Shown one piece after another: positions 1-5,898 of a stretch of 5,898 nt of DNA. The DNA is taken from positions 1 through 5,898 of the forward strand of contig JAJZFK010000041.1 in assembly GCA_021805405.1 (NCBI GenBank), in the 5' to 3' direction. A program made the position numbers and the translations under genes. Numbering within the stretch: the first letter of the stretch is position 1; every line of letters starts with the position of its first letter. The notes below the pieces were generated by a model, which saw only the letters and a list, made by a program, of their open reading frames with translations, was not told where the DNA came from and did no database searches. This DNA is from a bacterium. Lineage in GTDB: Bacteria; Armatimonadota; Chthonomonadetes; Chthonomonadales; Chthonomonadaceae.

Positions 1-1
1 A

Positions 2-424
2 GACGGGACCTTTACTATTGCTAACCTTCCTGTTGGCCTTGGCAGCGACCCCACTGTGCCTATCGGTAACATTCAGGCTACGGGATATGTAAACAAGCCA
101 ATACTTAGCCAGTTCCCACTTGTGGCTGGAGCTAACCCGTTAGGCGATATACCTTTGGGGGCACCCATTAGCAGCAGTACGCCTTCCCAGCCCTACAACA
201 TCTATGGGTTTGTAAAATCCGCAGGCGCAGCGGCGAGTACAACTGTATCGCTTTCGCCAACCGTTGGTCCGCTCATTGCACACACAAACCCAACAACTGG
301 TGAGTATTTCTTCTGGGTGCCTGCTGGTACCTATACTGTGACGGAACTAGGCACAGGTAAAACGGTTACTGTGACCCTAGGCAGTAACTCGCTTCCCGTG
401 CAGGCACCAACTTTGAACATCTAG
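2..424 (+). CDS. C-terminal part of a protein with carboxypeptidase-regulatory-like (prealbumin-fold) domains; 5' end outside window
   Basis: The frame is open from the left edge to a TAG at 422-424, giving 140 visible residues. A GTG at 56 could be called as a start. However, the 18 codons before it read as good protein in the same frame (DGTFTIANLPVG), so this is the tail of a longer gene. That opening stretch matches the closing strand-and-turn pattern of carboxypeptidase-regulatory-like domains (G-x-F-x-I-x-x-L-P-x-G). A second copy covers roughly residues 65-140, with the NIYGFV opening strand, a Thr/Ser/Val-rich middle, then TGEYFFWVPAGTYTV and a final beta-rich strand. Such domains are small extracellular or periplasmic beta-sandwiches, often in surface or carbohydrate-related proteins, and they act as spacers or binding modules rather than catalysts. 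No catalytic residues, membrane anchor or sorting signal are visible at the C-terminus. The function of the whole protein is unknown. The domain call is from pattern recognition. Confidence 0.75.
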   Translation, partial: DGTFTIANLPVGLGSDPTVPIGNIQATGYVNKPILSQFPLVAGANPLGDIPLGAPISSSTPSQPYNIYGFVKSAGAAASTTVSLSPTVGPLIAHTNPTTGEYFFWVPAGTYTVTELGTGKTVTVTLGSNSLPVQAPTLNI

Positions 425-457
425 GACCCAATTGGGCTAGTAGTGGTACGTTATTTT

Positions 458-491
458 CCGGGCTGCTGTATACAATGTTGCAGCAGCCCGG
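458..491 (+). terminator. Perfect 11-bp inverted repeat, candidate transcription terminator
   Basis: CCGGGCTGCTG at 458-468 is exactly complementary to CAGCAGCCCGG at 481-491, with a 12-nt loop. This is a strong GC-rich hairpin lying 33 bp after the stop codon of the upstream gene. No T-tract follows it (the next bases are CCGATAATAG), and on the minus strand it is followed by A-rich sequence. It is therefore not a canonical Rho-independent terminator in either direction. It may still terminate transcription by itself, protect the upstream mRNA 3' end, or act in the leader of the downstream gene. Confidence 0.45.
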
Positions 492-505
492 CCGATAATA
501 GGGTT

Positions 506-1501
506 ATGTATAATAGCCAAGCGTCAGTCGCCCCAAATGCGGCGGAAGTAAAAAGTGAGCACCTGTTTGTAACTACCCACAAACTAGGCAGATCTTTACG
601 AAGCGTGAAATGCTCGTCGGCAGCAACCTTTATGTGCGTCGTATCAGAGTGCCTGGAGATGATCAAAGATCACTCGAGCTACACAACCATCGAGTGCCAG
701 CCCTTACCAACCGAGTTGGACTGTGACACCGACGCGGATTGCAATACGCTGTTGCGGGGCTTGTACCTTACTGCCGCATATCTCATCTCCTGCAATGAAC
801 ATCACTCTGCGGTAAGCAGCCTGAAAGTATCTTTTCAGCCTGGCAACAACAATCTTCCTGTGATAGTATTTGCGCTGGACACTCACCATAGAAGTAGTGT
901 TGGCTCCCGCTTTGCAGACCTTATGTTAAACGATAATCATGCACGGTTTACCCATAAGAGCGAATGGAAGCTGGCAGCCAGGCTGTTGAGGCGGTGTTCG
1001 GCAGTGCCTGTTATCCTGCATCGTGATGCCCATCACACTATTTGCATGATCGCTTTTCATCGTAGTGTGCGGCATACCGTATTACCACCCATCAGGCTGG
1101 GTATTCAGCCTGCGCAACGCATTCTACTTCTTGAAGATGACAGCTTTGTTGGGCCAATGCTTGTGGAGCAATTAACCGACGCGGGGTACGCCGTTACGCT
1201 ATGTGGAACTGTAAGGGAGGCCGCGTCGGCATTTGAGGGTGCATCCTTCAGTGCCGCACTCTTTGACCAGCATCTGCCCGACGGCAGCGGCATCGAACTT
1301 CTGCAGGCATTGCGAGAACGCAGGATCACTCTACCTGTTGTTCTGCTCTCCGGCGATATGTTTTCTGCGGATTTAAAGCGCTGGCTTCGTAACTCTAACG
1401 CCGATGCAATAAGCAAACCCTTCGTTATTGGTCGTTTGCTTGAAAAAATCGAGCAACTTGGTACGGAATACTGTTCCAGCCAGATTGCCCGTGCCATGTG
1501 A
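506..1501 (+). CDS. Receiver-domain protein with a degenerate histidine-kinase-like N-terminal region
   Basis: 331 residues from ATG 506. The same frame continues upstream to a GTG at 443 (352 residues), but those extra codons translate the hairpin arms (Cys-rich CCIQCC) and are unlikely to be real. No start has a good ribosome-binding site. Numbering from 506, residues about 204-318 are a standard CheY-like receiver: the acidic pocket is E210-D211-D212, the phospho-acceptor is D254 in LFDQHLPDG, S282 sits in LLSGD, and K304 in SKPF. All phosphorylation-site residues are present, and no DNA-binding or output domain follows. Residues about 40-185 follow the strand and helix order of a kinase ATPase domain (CDTDADCNTLLRGLY, then LKVSF and VIVFALD), but the N-box asparagine and the glycine-rich ATP-lid motifs are missing. 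It is probably a non-catalytic kinase relic or a protein-binding module. No transmembrane segment is seen, so it is cytoplasmic. The receiver call is firm; the N-terminal call is inference. Confidence 0.85.
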   Translation: MYNSQASVAPNAAEVKSEHLFVTTHKLGRSLRSVKCSSAATFMCVVSECLEMIKDHSSYTTIECQPLPTELDCDTDADCNTLLRGLYLTAAYLISCNEHHSAVSSLKVSFQPGNNNLPVIVFALDTHHRSSVGSRFADLMLNDNHARFTHKSEWKLAARLLRRCSAVPVILHRDAHHTICMIAFHRSVRHTVLPPIRLGIQPAQRILLLEDDSFVGPMLVEQLTDAGYAVTLCGTVREAASAFEGASFSAALFDQHLPDGSGIELLQALRERRITLPVVLLSGDMFSADLKRWLRNSNADAISKPFVIGRLLEKIEQLGTEYCSSQIARAM

Positions 1502-1508
1502 TGACGGG

Positions 1509-2537
1509 TTAGCCTTCCCGCAGGATGTCGATAAGCTGTTGCATTGGTGGCGGCAAGAGTGAATGAAACTCCAGCCTCTCTCCGTTACCAGGATGGTTGA
1601 AGCTAAGTTTTACGGCATGTAGCGCCTGACCGTGTAAATTCCCAATCGCCGCCGAAATGCGTTGGGCTAGCAGCGCATTTCTTAAGGCAGGCAGCTGTCG
1701 CATACCCCCGTATAACTGGTCGCCCACTATGCTAAAGCCAGCAAACGAACAGTGTACGCGAATTTGGTGGGTGCGCCCGGTATCGAGACGCGCGTGCAGC
1801 AAACTAAAGCTTTGTAAACTCTCGAGAACTTCCAGGTGCGTTACCGCATGCCTTGCAGCGTGCTCGCCGGTAGTGATAACCGCCATCTTCTTCCTGTCGG
1901 TGGGATGGCGGCCAATTGGCACATTTACGTCGGCGGTCTTAAACTGCGGGTGTCCCCAAACGAGCGCCTGGTACTCGCGCTTGGCGTTTCGCGACTGGAT
2001 TTGTGCCTGAAGGTGGGCATGTGCGCTATCTGTCCGGGCAACCACCATCAATCCTCCGGTGTCGCGGTCCAGGCGATGTACAATACCTGGGCGAAAACCC
2101 TCGCCCGTGCCAGATAGCCTGGACGTGTAACCAAGCAGCGCATTTACGAGCGTGCCGGATGGGGAACCGGGAGCAGGATGCACCACCATACCTCGCGCCT
2201 TGTCTATAACCAGCAGGTGCTCATCCTCGTAGACAATGTTTAGCGGGAGGTCTTCGGGCTGAGCGTGCATGGGCGGGCGAGGCGATGGCACCACGGTAAC
2301 GATGTCGCCAGATCTTACGCGGTAGCTTGCTTTGTACACGGTGCCATTAACAAGAATACTGCCGCCGTTAACTCCATCCGCATCCAGCCAGCGTTGAACC
2401 TCCGACCGGGACGTACTGGGGATCATACTAACGATAAACTGATCTAACCGCTCACCCGAGTGGATATCCGGCACTATGAGCGTCTTACCCTGGGAATCAG
2501 GCGCTTCATCGTCTTCTTCAAATACTGTATCATCCAT
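1509..2537 (-). CDS. rluD: Ribosomal large-subunit pseudouridine synthase, RluA/RluD family
   Basis: 342 residues. This cytoplasmic enzyme isomerises uridine to pseudouridine in RNA. RluD acts on 23S rRNA helix 69, though sister families (RluA, RluC) share the same motifs. After an acidic N-terminal tail, residues about 28-84 form an S4 RNA-binding domain (SGERLDQFI through GDIVTVVP). The catalytic domain follows, with IDKARGMVVHP (K113), the signature HRLDRDTGG with catalytic D157, and RTHQIRVH near 255-262. Length and domain order are normal for the family. ATG 2537 is chosen because the frame extends upstream to 2663 only by reading through the tRNA-Ser; those 42 codons (SRGCNSPVGSNPT and so on) are translated tRNA. 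No clear Shine-Dalgarno sequence precedes the ATG. The gene lies 14 nt after the tRNA and is probably cotranscribed with it. Its stop codon faces that of the receiver gene across 7 bp, with no terminator visible between them. The family is certain; the exact RluD orthology is likely. Confidence 0.95.
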   Translation of the reverse strand: MDDTVFEEDDEAPDSQGKTLIVPDIHSGERLDQFIVSMIPSTSRSEVQRWLDADGVNGGSILVNGTVYKASYRVRSGDIVTVVPSPRPPMHAQPEDLPLNIVYEDEHLLVIDKARGMVVHPAPGSPSGTLVNALLGYTSRLSGTGEGFRPGIVHRLDRDTGGLMVVARTDSAHAHLQAQIQSRNAKREYQALVWGHPQFKTADVNVPIGRHPTDRKKMAVITTGEHAARHAVTHLEVLESLQSFSLLHARLDTGRTHQIRVHCSFAGFSIVGDQLYGGMRQLPALRNALLAQRISAAIGNLHGQALHAVKLSFNHPGNGERLEFHSLLPPPMQQLIDILREG

Positions 2538-2551
2538 ATTTTCACGCAAAA

Positions 2552-2636
2552 CGGAGAGAGTGGGATTCGAACCCACGGGGCTATTACACCCACGGCTTTT
2601 CGAGAACCGCACCATCGACCACTCGGACATCTCTCC
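2552..2636 (-). tRNA. tRNA-Ser(CGA)
   Basis: This 85-nt gene reads serine codon UCG. The acceptor stem is GGAGAGA paired perfectly with TCTCTCC, followed by discriminator G. The anticodon stem CGGTT/AGCCG (one G-U pair) closes the loop CTCGAAA, and anticodon CGA lies at plus-strand 2600-2602. A long variable arm (GGG/CCC stem) marks a class II tRNA, as expected for serine. The T-arm is GTGGG-TTCGAAT-CCCAC. CCA is not encoded (the acceptor is followed by TTTTGCG), so it must be added by a CCA-adding enzyme after 3' trimming. The tRNA sits in the leader of rluD on the same strand. Confidence 0.97.
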
Positions 2637-2649
2637 ATGACAGTAGAGT

Positions 2650-2679
2650 ATATTACGCCGCAAACAGGCCTCTGGTCAA
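2650..2679 (-). promoter_or_regulatory. Candidate sigma-70-type promoter for tRNA-Ser and rluD
   Basis: Reading the minus strand, TTGACC (plus 2674-2679) matches the -35 consensus at five of six bases. It is followed after 18 bp by TAATAT (plus 2650-2655). The overlapping TATACT (2647-2652) is a better -10 but lies at 21-bp spacing. Transcription would begin about 6-7 nt before the mature tRNA 5' end. This fits a short tRNA leader trimmed by RNase P. It is the only good promoter-like pair seen in front of the tRNA. Confidence 0.5.
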
Positions 2680-2727
2680 GGTGTACTGATGTGCATGTAA
2701 AAGCCGCGCAAAGTTAACACCAAAACA

Positions 2728-2751
2728 GTGAATTGCCCTTCACGATGTGAA
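2728..2751. promoter_or_regulatory. Cluster of three alternating GTGAA/TTCAC half-sites, possible operator
   Basis: GTGAA (2728-2732), TTCAC (2739-2743) and GTGAA (2747-2751) alternate, forming two overlapping inverted repeats with 6-nt and 3-nt gaps. The group lies about 50 bp upstream of the -35 of the tRNA promoter and about 285 bp upstream of the GH99-like start. The pattern resembles a binding site for a dimeric regulator but matches no operator recognised here. Short repeats like this can arise by chance. Confidence 0.25.
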
Positions 2752-2908
2752 ACCAGAGATTAACCACAATCTTTTAGGGGTGTGGAGACCAATCGTTGAG
2801 CGGGCGATTATGCCGTTTCTGTTGAGCCGCGCTGTTCGTGAAAGGTACGTGGACCGGAATTAAAGCCACCATATTGCTTGGCAGGATACGCTCCGCGGAT
2901 TGAAACCG

Positions 2909-2921
2909 TGACGAATCGTCA
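2909..2921. promoter_or_regulatory. 13-bp palindrome TGACGAATCGTCA, possible operator
   Basis: The arms are 6 bp and perfectly complementary around a single central base, 115 bp upstream of the GH99-like start codon. Position and symmetry suit a repressor or activator site for that gene. A repeat of this size is expected about once by chance in a window of this length, so support is weak. Confidence 0.2.
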
Positions 2922-3026
2922 TATTCTGCAGGCAGATCGTATGAGGGTACACTTTAACGAAGTTGGCACACCGTTGAAATTGGCCATGGTGAGTAAAAGT
3001 ACTGGTTGCCATTTAAAATAACTGTT

Positions 3027-3032
3027 GGAGGG
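3027..3032 (+). promoter_or_regulatory. Ribosome-binding site of the GH99-like gene
   Basis: GGAGGG sits 4 nt before ATG 3037. It is the strongest Shine-Dalgarno sequence in the window. It decides the start over the in-frame ATG at 3061, which lies directly before the twin-arginine motif and has no comparable site. Confidence 0.8.
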
Positions 3033-3036
3033 AATC

Positions 3037-5898
3037 ATGCGCAACGCGGATGAAATTAACATGCTGACGCGGCGAAAGTTCCTGGTTAGCTCTTTAACCG
3101 CCGGGGTAACACTCGCGACCGAGAGTGCAGCCACTAGCCGTAAACCTGATGCTCATGGACACCTGCACAACTTTTTTAATGTGGCTTATGATGGAGCCCG
3201 AACCGATTTATCGGGAAGCTACGGCTTTGAATTTATCCCGCAGTCGGACCTTCACGTTTGGGCGCTAGGGCGAGCGGCCGGCAGCGGATTGAAGGCTGCG
3301 CACGAAGTGACAATCTGGGATGTTGTAGTATGGGGTCCAGTTGTGGCGACGACAGTGACACCACAATCACCCCGCGATGAAGCCGGCTACGCCTTCCAGG
3401 AGCTTCAGAGGGCAGTCATTCTTAAGAAAGGCCATGTCTATCGCATCACATCCAGTGAGCAGTCTAACAGTGATCCTGTGCTGGATATTGCGGCCGTCGA
3501 TAACCATTTAGCAGTTGCTCACATAGTTAGTGGTGCCTTTTCACCATCAGGCGGGTTTGCGGCATTTACGTATGGTTTTGAGAATAAGGCATACGGGTTG
3601 CCAACGTTTTTCGTTGATGCCGCACGCATACCCTCACGGTTGCTAAAGCCGCAAGTCGTGCGCGCTAAGCCATTTGTTCGCGATCGCAGCATCGGATACC
3701 TGATTCACGAGAACTTTTGTCAGATTCAGCCGTATTGCTGGCCATCAAGCGCGGATGCATTGCTTTCTGGTTGGAACCCCGATAAGTCGAGCGGAACCTG
3801 GCAATTTAGCCCAACGGGTGGAAATGGATTTGACCTTGACTGGTTCAAACTAACCGAAACGCGACCAGGTGGTGGCCTGATAATGAGTCATCAGATTGCT
3901 CGACAGAAAGACGGGGTGATAACCCTGGAGTTTCGCTTTACGTTGGCATCCCGAACTGCGGGTGTGCGGTGGCAGTTAGCAGATTTGGAAAACACAGGTA
4001 TAAGCATCTTCACCGACGGAGAGAGTCTCTGCTGGCAGAAACCACGTGGAGAATTCATAAAGTTGCAGAGCTACCATGCAAAGCAGGAATATGGTGTGAA
4101 AGTCGTTGTGGACATCGGGAGAAAGTCGGCCGACGTCTACATTAATGGACGTCTTATGGCTCACAGGGAACCCTTTTGCCAACGAATTGAAACTGTCGAT
4201 TATGTACAGATTGTGGCCCCACACCTAGGCTCGCAAGGGCTCTATTTGAGCCCCGTGAATATTCACAAGGGATATGTCGTAAATGACACATTTGTCACGG
4301 ATATCGCTGGCTCCCTTCCGGATGAATGGCAAGTGGAGCTGGGAACAGTAAGTGTAGAAGAGTTTCTCTGTCAGGCTAAGCCCGACGTCTTCAGTCTCAA
4401 ACTCGCTGGAAATGCAAGGCAACCGGCAGCGGCAGTTCGGACCTTTACCGCCATTGCGGGTAAGGTGGTTGTTGAGTTTAGCTTTATTTTGCCTCAAAAG
4501 TCTGATGGTTTGGTTATCTCTTTAGGGGATGACCACTCCACGACCCTGGAATTAACTACCACCGGCGGTGATATATGTCTTCGCCCTGCATACGGTATGC
4601 CGATTCCCGTTGTGCACAATTATCGTGGTAACCTTTGGCACATGGTGAAACTAATCGTAGATACCGGCGCTGGAACTGCAGATGCATTTGTAAACGGCAA
4701 AGCTGTTGCGGCGTCGCTCACCGTTACTCATGAAGTTCACGCCCTGTCGACGATGCGGGTGGTGTCTCCTGAGGTGGCCTGGGTTGATGACATTCAGGTT
4801 TACCCATGGGAGGATTTTCCCGCCAATTACGTGCCACAACCAGAACCGTGTGCTAGTACGTCTCCCTATTTGGTTGGCCTTCAGAGCTGTCCGCTGAGTT
4901 CCGAGGGAAATAGCTATTGTGGCTGGGACTATATCTATCCTTCACGCCAATGGCGCAAGCCGTACCTTGGCTGGTACGATGATAACAGTGCCGAGGCCGT
5001 TGATTGGCAGATAAAGTGGCAGGTAGAGCATGGCATCAGTTTCGAAATGATCTGCTGGTATCGACCTAGCAGTTATGCCGTAAACCAACCTGTTAAGACG
5101 CCGGATATGACGGGTTCAATTCTTAAAGGCCTGTTTAATGCCCGCTGGAGTCACTACAAGAAGTTCGCTATTATGTATACCGATGACAATGGCGGGTTCA
5201 CTAATCCTACGGACTTCCGCGAGAACCTCGTTCCGTACTGGATTGAGTATTTTTTTAAAGATCCGCGGTACATGCAAATTGAAGGTAAACCTGTTATCTG
5301 TCTGTATTACTATGACGCACTTGCTCGCGACCTTGGCGGCCTCGCTCGTGTGCGAAGCGCCACCGATTTCCTTCGACAAGAGGCGAAAAATGCCGGTTTC
5401 CCGGATTTGATCATCCTTACCACCCAGACCTCCCCGAGCCCCACCCGCGACATTATGAAATTGCGTAAGGCCGCGGGGTTCGATGCATTATATAGCTACA
5501 CATGGTTCACGCCAGACATCCACGCGCAACAGCAGCAGAACGTCACTCATCGCAAAGATGCAGAAGCCGTCGGCCTAGACATGGTGGGCAACATCGGGCC
5601 AGGGTGGGATAATTCAGGTTGGAGCGCAGGAAATGGACATCCAGGCGGAGGTTGGTGTTCTCCAGAACAATTCCGTCAACTTGCCGCGTGGGCGCGCGAT
5701 GAGTACATGCCTGGTACTTCTGATGGATCGCTTGGTAGAACACTTCTTATGCTCGATAACTGGTGCGAATTTGGTGAGGGTCACTTCCTTATGCCAAGTA
5801 ATCTACATGGCTTTGGTTACCTAGATGCGGTTCGCGAGGTGTTTACCGCGAACCCGCCACATAAGGATATGGTACCCACGCTCGCGCAGCAACGACGG
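3037..5898 (+). CDS. Tat-exported multidomain protein with DUF4082-like, two LamG-like and a GH99/WbsX-like domain; 3' end outside window
   Basis: The frame is open for 954 codons to the right edge with no stop. The N-terminus carries a twin-arginine signal (TRRKFL at residues 11-16, then a hydrophobic stretch), predicting export of the folded protein. Residues about 48-195 resemble a DUF4082-type beta-sandwich (SYGFEFIPQSDLHVWALGR, then HEVTIWD). Residues about 214-418 and 424-591 are two LamG/concanavalin-like domains, each ending with the D-x-x-VNG-type strand pattern (VYINGR near 367-372, AFVNGK near 550-555). Residues about 625-948 match the GH99/GH71-like WbsX fold: KPYLGWYDD (641-649), ICWYRP, YTDDNGG (714-720), FFKDPRYMQIEGKPV (739-753), and NWCEFGEGH (908-916) followed by GFGYLDAVREVF. 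Members act on or build glycans; with export and carbohydrate-binding-type modules, a secreted glycosidase is more likely than a glycosyltransferase. The substrate is unknown. Cys910 stands where I recall relatives usually carrying Asn. The fold call is fairly sure; the activity is inferred. Confidence 0.85.
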   Translation, partial: MRNADEINMLTRRKFLVSSLTAGVTLATESAATSRKPDAHGHLHNFFNVAYDGARTDLSGSYGFEFIPQSDLHVWALGRAAGSGLKAAHEVTIWDVVVWGPVVATTVTPQSPRDEAGYAFQELQRAVILKKGHVYRITSSEQSNSDPVLDIAAVDNHLAVAHIVSGAFSPSGGFAAFTYGFENKAYGLPTFFVDAARIPSRLLKPQVVRAKPFVRDRSIGYLIHENFCQIQPYCWPSSADALLSGWNPDKSSGTWQFSPTGGNGFDLDWFKLTETRPGGGLIMSHQIARQKDGVITLEFRFTLASRTAGVRWQLADLENTGISIFTDGESLCWQKPRGEFIKLQSYHAKQEYGVKVVVDIGRKSADVYINGRLMAHREPFCQRIETVDYVQIVAPHLGSQGLYLSPVNIHKGYVVNDTFVTDIAGSLPDEWQVELGTVSVEEFLCQAKPDVFSLKLAGNARQPAAAVRTFTAIAGKVVVEFSFILPQKSDGLVISLGDDHSTTLELTTTGGDICLRPAYGMPIPVVHNYRGNLWHMVKLIVDTGAGTADAFVNGKAVAASLTVTHEVHALSTMRVVSPEVAWVDDIQVYPWEDFPANYVPQPEPCASTSPYLVGLQSCPLSSEGNSYCGWDYIYPSRQWRKPYLGWYDDNSAEAVDWQIKWQVEHGISFEMICWYRPSSYAVNQPVKTPDMTGSILKGLFNARWSHYKKFAIMYTDDNGGFTNPTDFRENLVPYWIEYFFKDPRYMQIEGKPVICLYYYDALARDLGGLARVRSATDFLRQEAKNAGFPDLIILTTQTSPSPTRDIMKLRKAAGFDALYSYTWFTPDIHAQQQQNVTHRKDAEAVGLDMVGNIGPGWDNSGWSAGNGHPGGGWCSPEQFRQLAAWARDEYMPGTSDGSLGRTLLMLDNWCEFGEGHFLMPSNLHGFGYLDAVREVFTANPPHKDMVPTLAQQRR

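Larger units (their letters stand above)
2637..3036. other. Divergent intergenic region between tRNA-Ser and the GH99-like gene
   Basis: About 400 bp separate two divergently transcribed units. No convincing gene is present. The longest plausible plus-strand frame near the downstream gene is 26 codons (ATG 2941 to TAA 3021), without a ribosome-binding site. Contents that can be pointed to are the tRNA promoter at the left end, a cluster of GTGAA/TTCAC half-sites at 2728-2751, a 13-bp palindrome at 2909-2921, and the strong ribosome-binding site of the next gene at the right end. A clear promoter for the GH99-like gene was not found; TAAAAT at 3014-3019 resembles a -10 box but has no matching -35. 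Confidence 0.6.

Noticed and set aside
509..514. Perfect TATAAT, possible -10 box of the receiver gene
   Set aside because: No -35 match lies at 16-18 bp upstream, and the hexamer overlaps the most likely start codon, so it would need a later start with no ribosome-binding site.
1105..1497. 130-codon minus-strand open frame opposite the receiver domain
   Set aside because: It is antisense to a clearly conserved receiver domain, has no recognisable protein pattern and no ribosome-binding site.
2460..2717. 85-codon plus-strand frame across the tRNA and promoter
   Set aside because: It reads the antisense of the tRNA (the familiar GESGIRTHG-type spurious peptide).
2795..2827. Direct repeat GTTGAGC, copies at 2795-2801 and 2821-2827
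   Set aside because: Seven-base repeats at this distance are expected by chance; only two copies exist and nothing else supports a repeat array.
2964..2980. TGGCAC followed by a TTGAAA-like element, suggesting a sigma-54 promoter
   Set aside because: The -24-like element is perfect, but the spacing is one base short and the required GC of the -12 element is absent.
2941..3021. 26-codon plus-strand frame ending 15 bp before the GH99-like start, a possible leader peptide
   Set aside because: No ribosome-binding site precedes the ATG, there is no recognisable composition or run of regulatory codons, and frames this short are common by chance.
3976..4497. Two consecutive minus-strand open frames inside the GH99-like gene
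   Set aside because: They lie antisense to continuous, domain-bearing coding sequence and show no protein-like pattern of their own.

Overview
The window appears to be ordinary bacterial chromosome. It is densely coded and of balanced base composition. There are no insertion sequences, phage genes, CRISPR arrays or rRNA. The organism cannot be named from the sequence. Three features would fit an environmental, polysaccharide-degrading lineage such as Armatimonadota, Acidobacteriota or Planctomycetota: a Tat-exported multidomain carbohydrate-active protein, a secreted-type prealbumin-fold protein, and a tRNA without an encoded CCA. This placement is inference only.

Layout from left to right: (1) the 3' end of a plus-strand gene for a protein with carboxypeptidase-regulatory-like (prealbumin-fold) beta-sandwich domains; (2) a perfect 11-bp hairpin; (3) a plus-strand gene for a protein with an N-terminal region resembling a decayed histidine-kinase ATPase domain and an intact C-terminal receiver domain; (4) facing it, with only 7 bp between stop codons, a minus-strand RluD-type 23S rRNA pseudouridine synthase; (5) just upstream of that gene and on the same strand, a tRNA-Ser(CGA), with a plausible promoter in front of it; (6) a roughly 400-bp non-coding region with a few short inverted repeats; (7) a plus-strand gene, open to the right edge (954 codons and no stop), for a Tat-exported protein with a DUF4082-like domain, two LamG-like beta-sandwich domains and a GH99/WbsX-like (beta/alpha)8 domain.

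Functionally, the tRNA and rluD form a translation-related unit that is probably cotranscribed. The two outer genes encode probable exported proteins. The hybrid regulator has no partner kinase or recognisable target in view. Nothing here amounts to a convincing new system. The points most worth checking are the degenerate kinase-receiver fusion, the tRNA embedded in the rluD leader with its misleading upstream start codons, and the architecture of the GH99-like protein.
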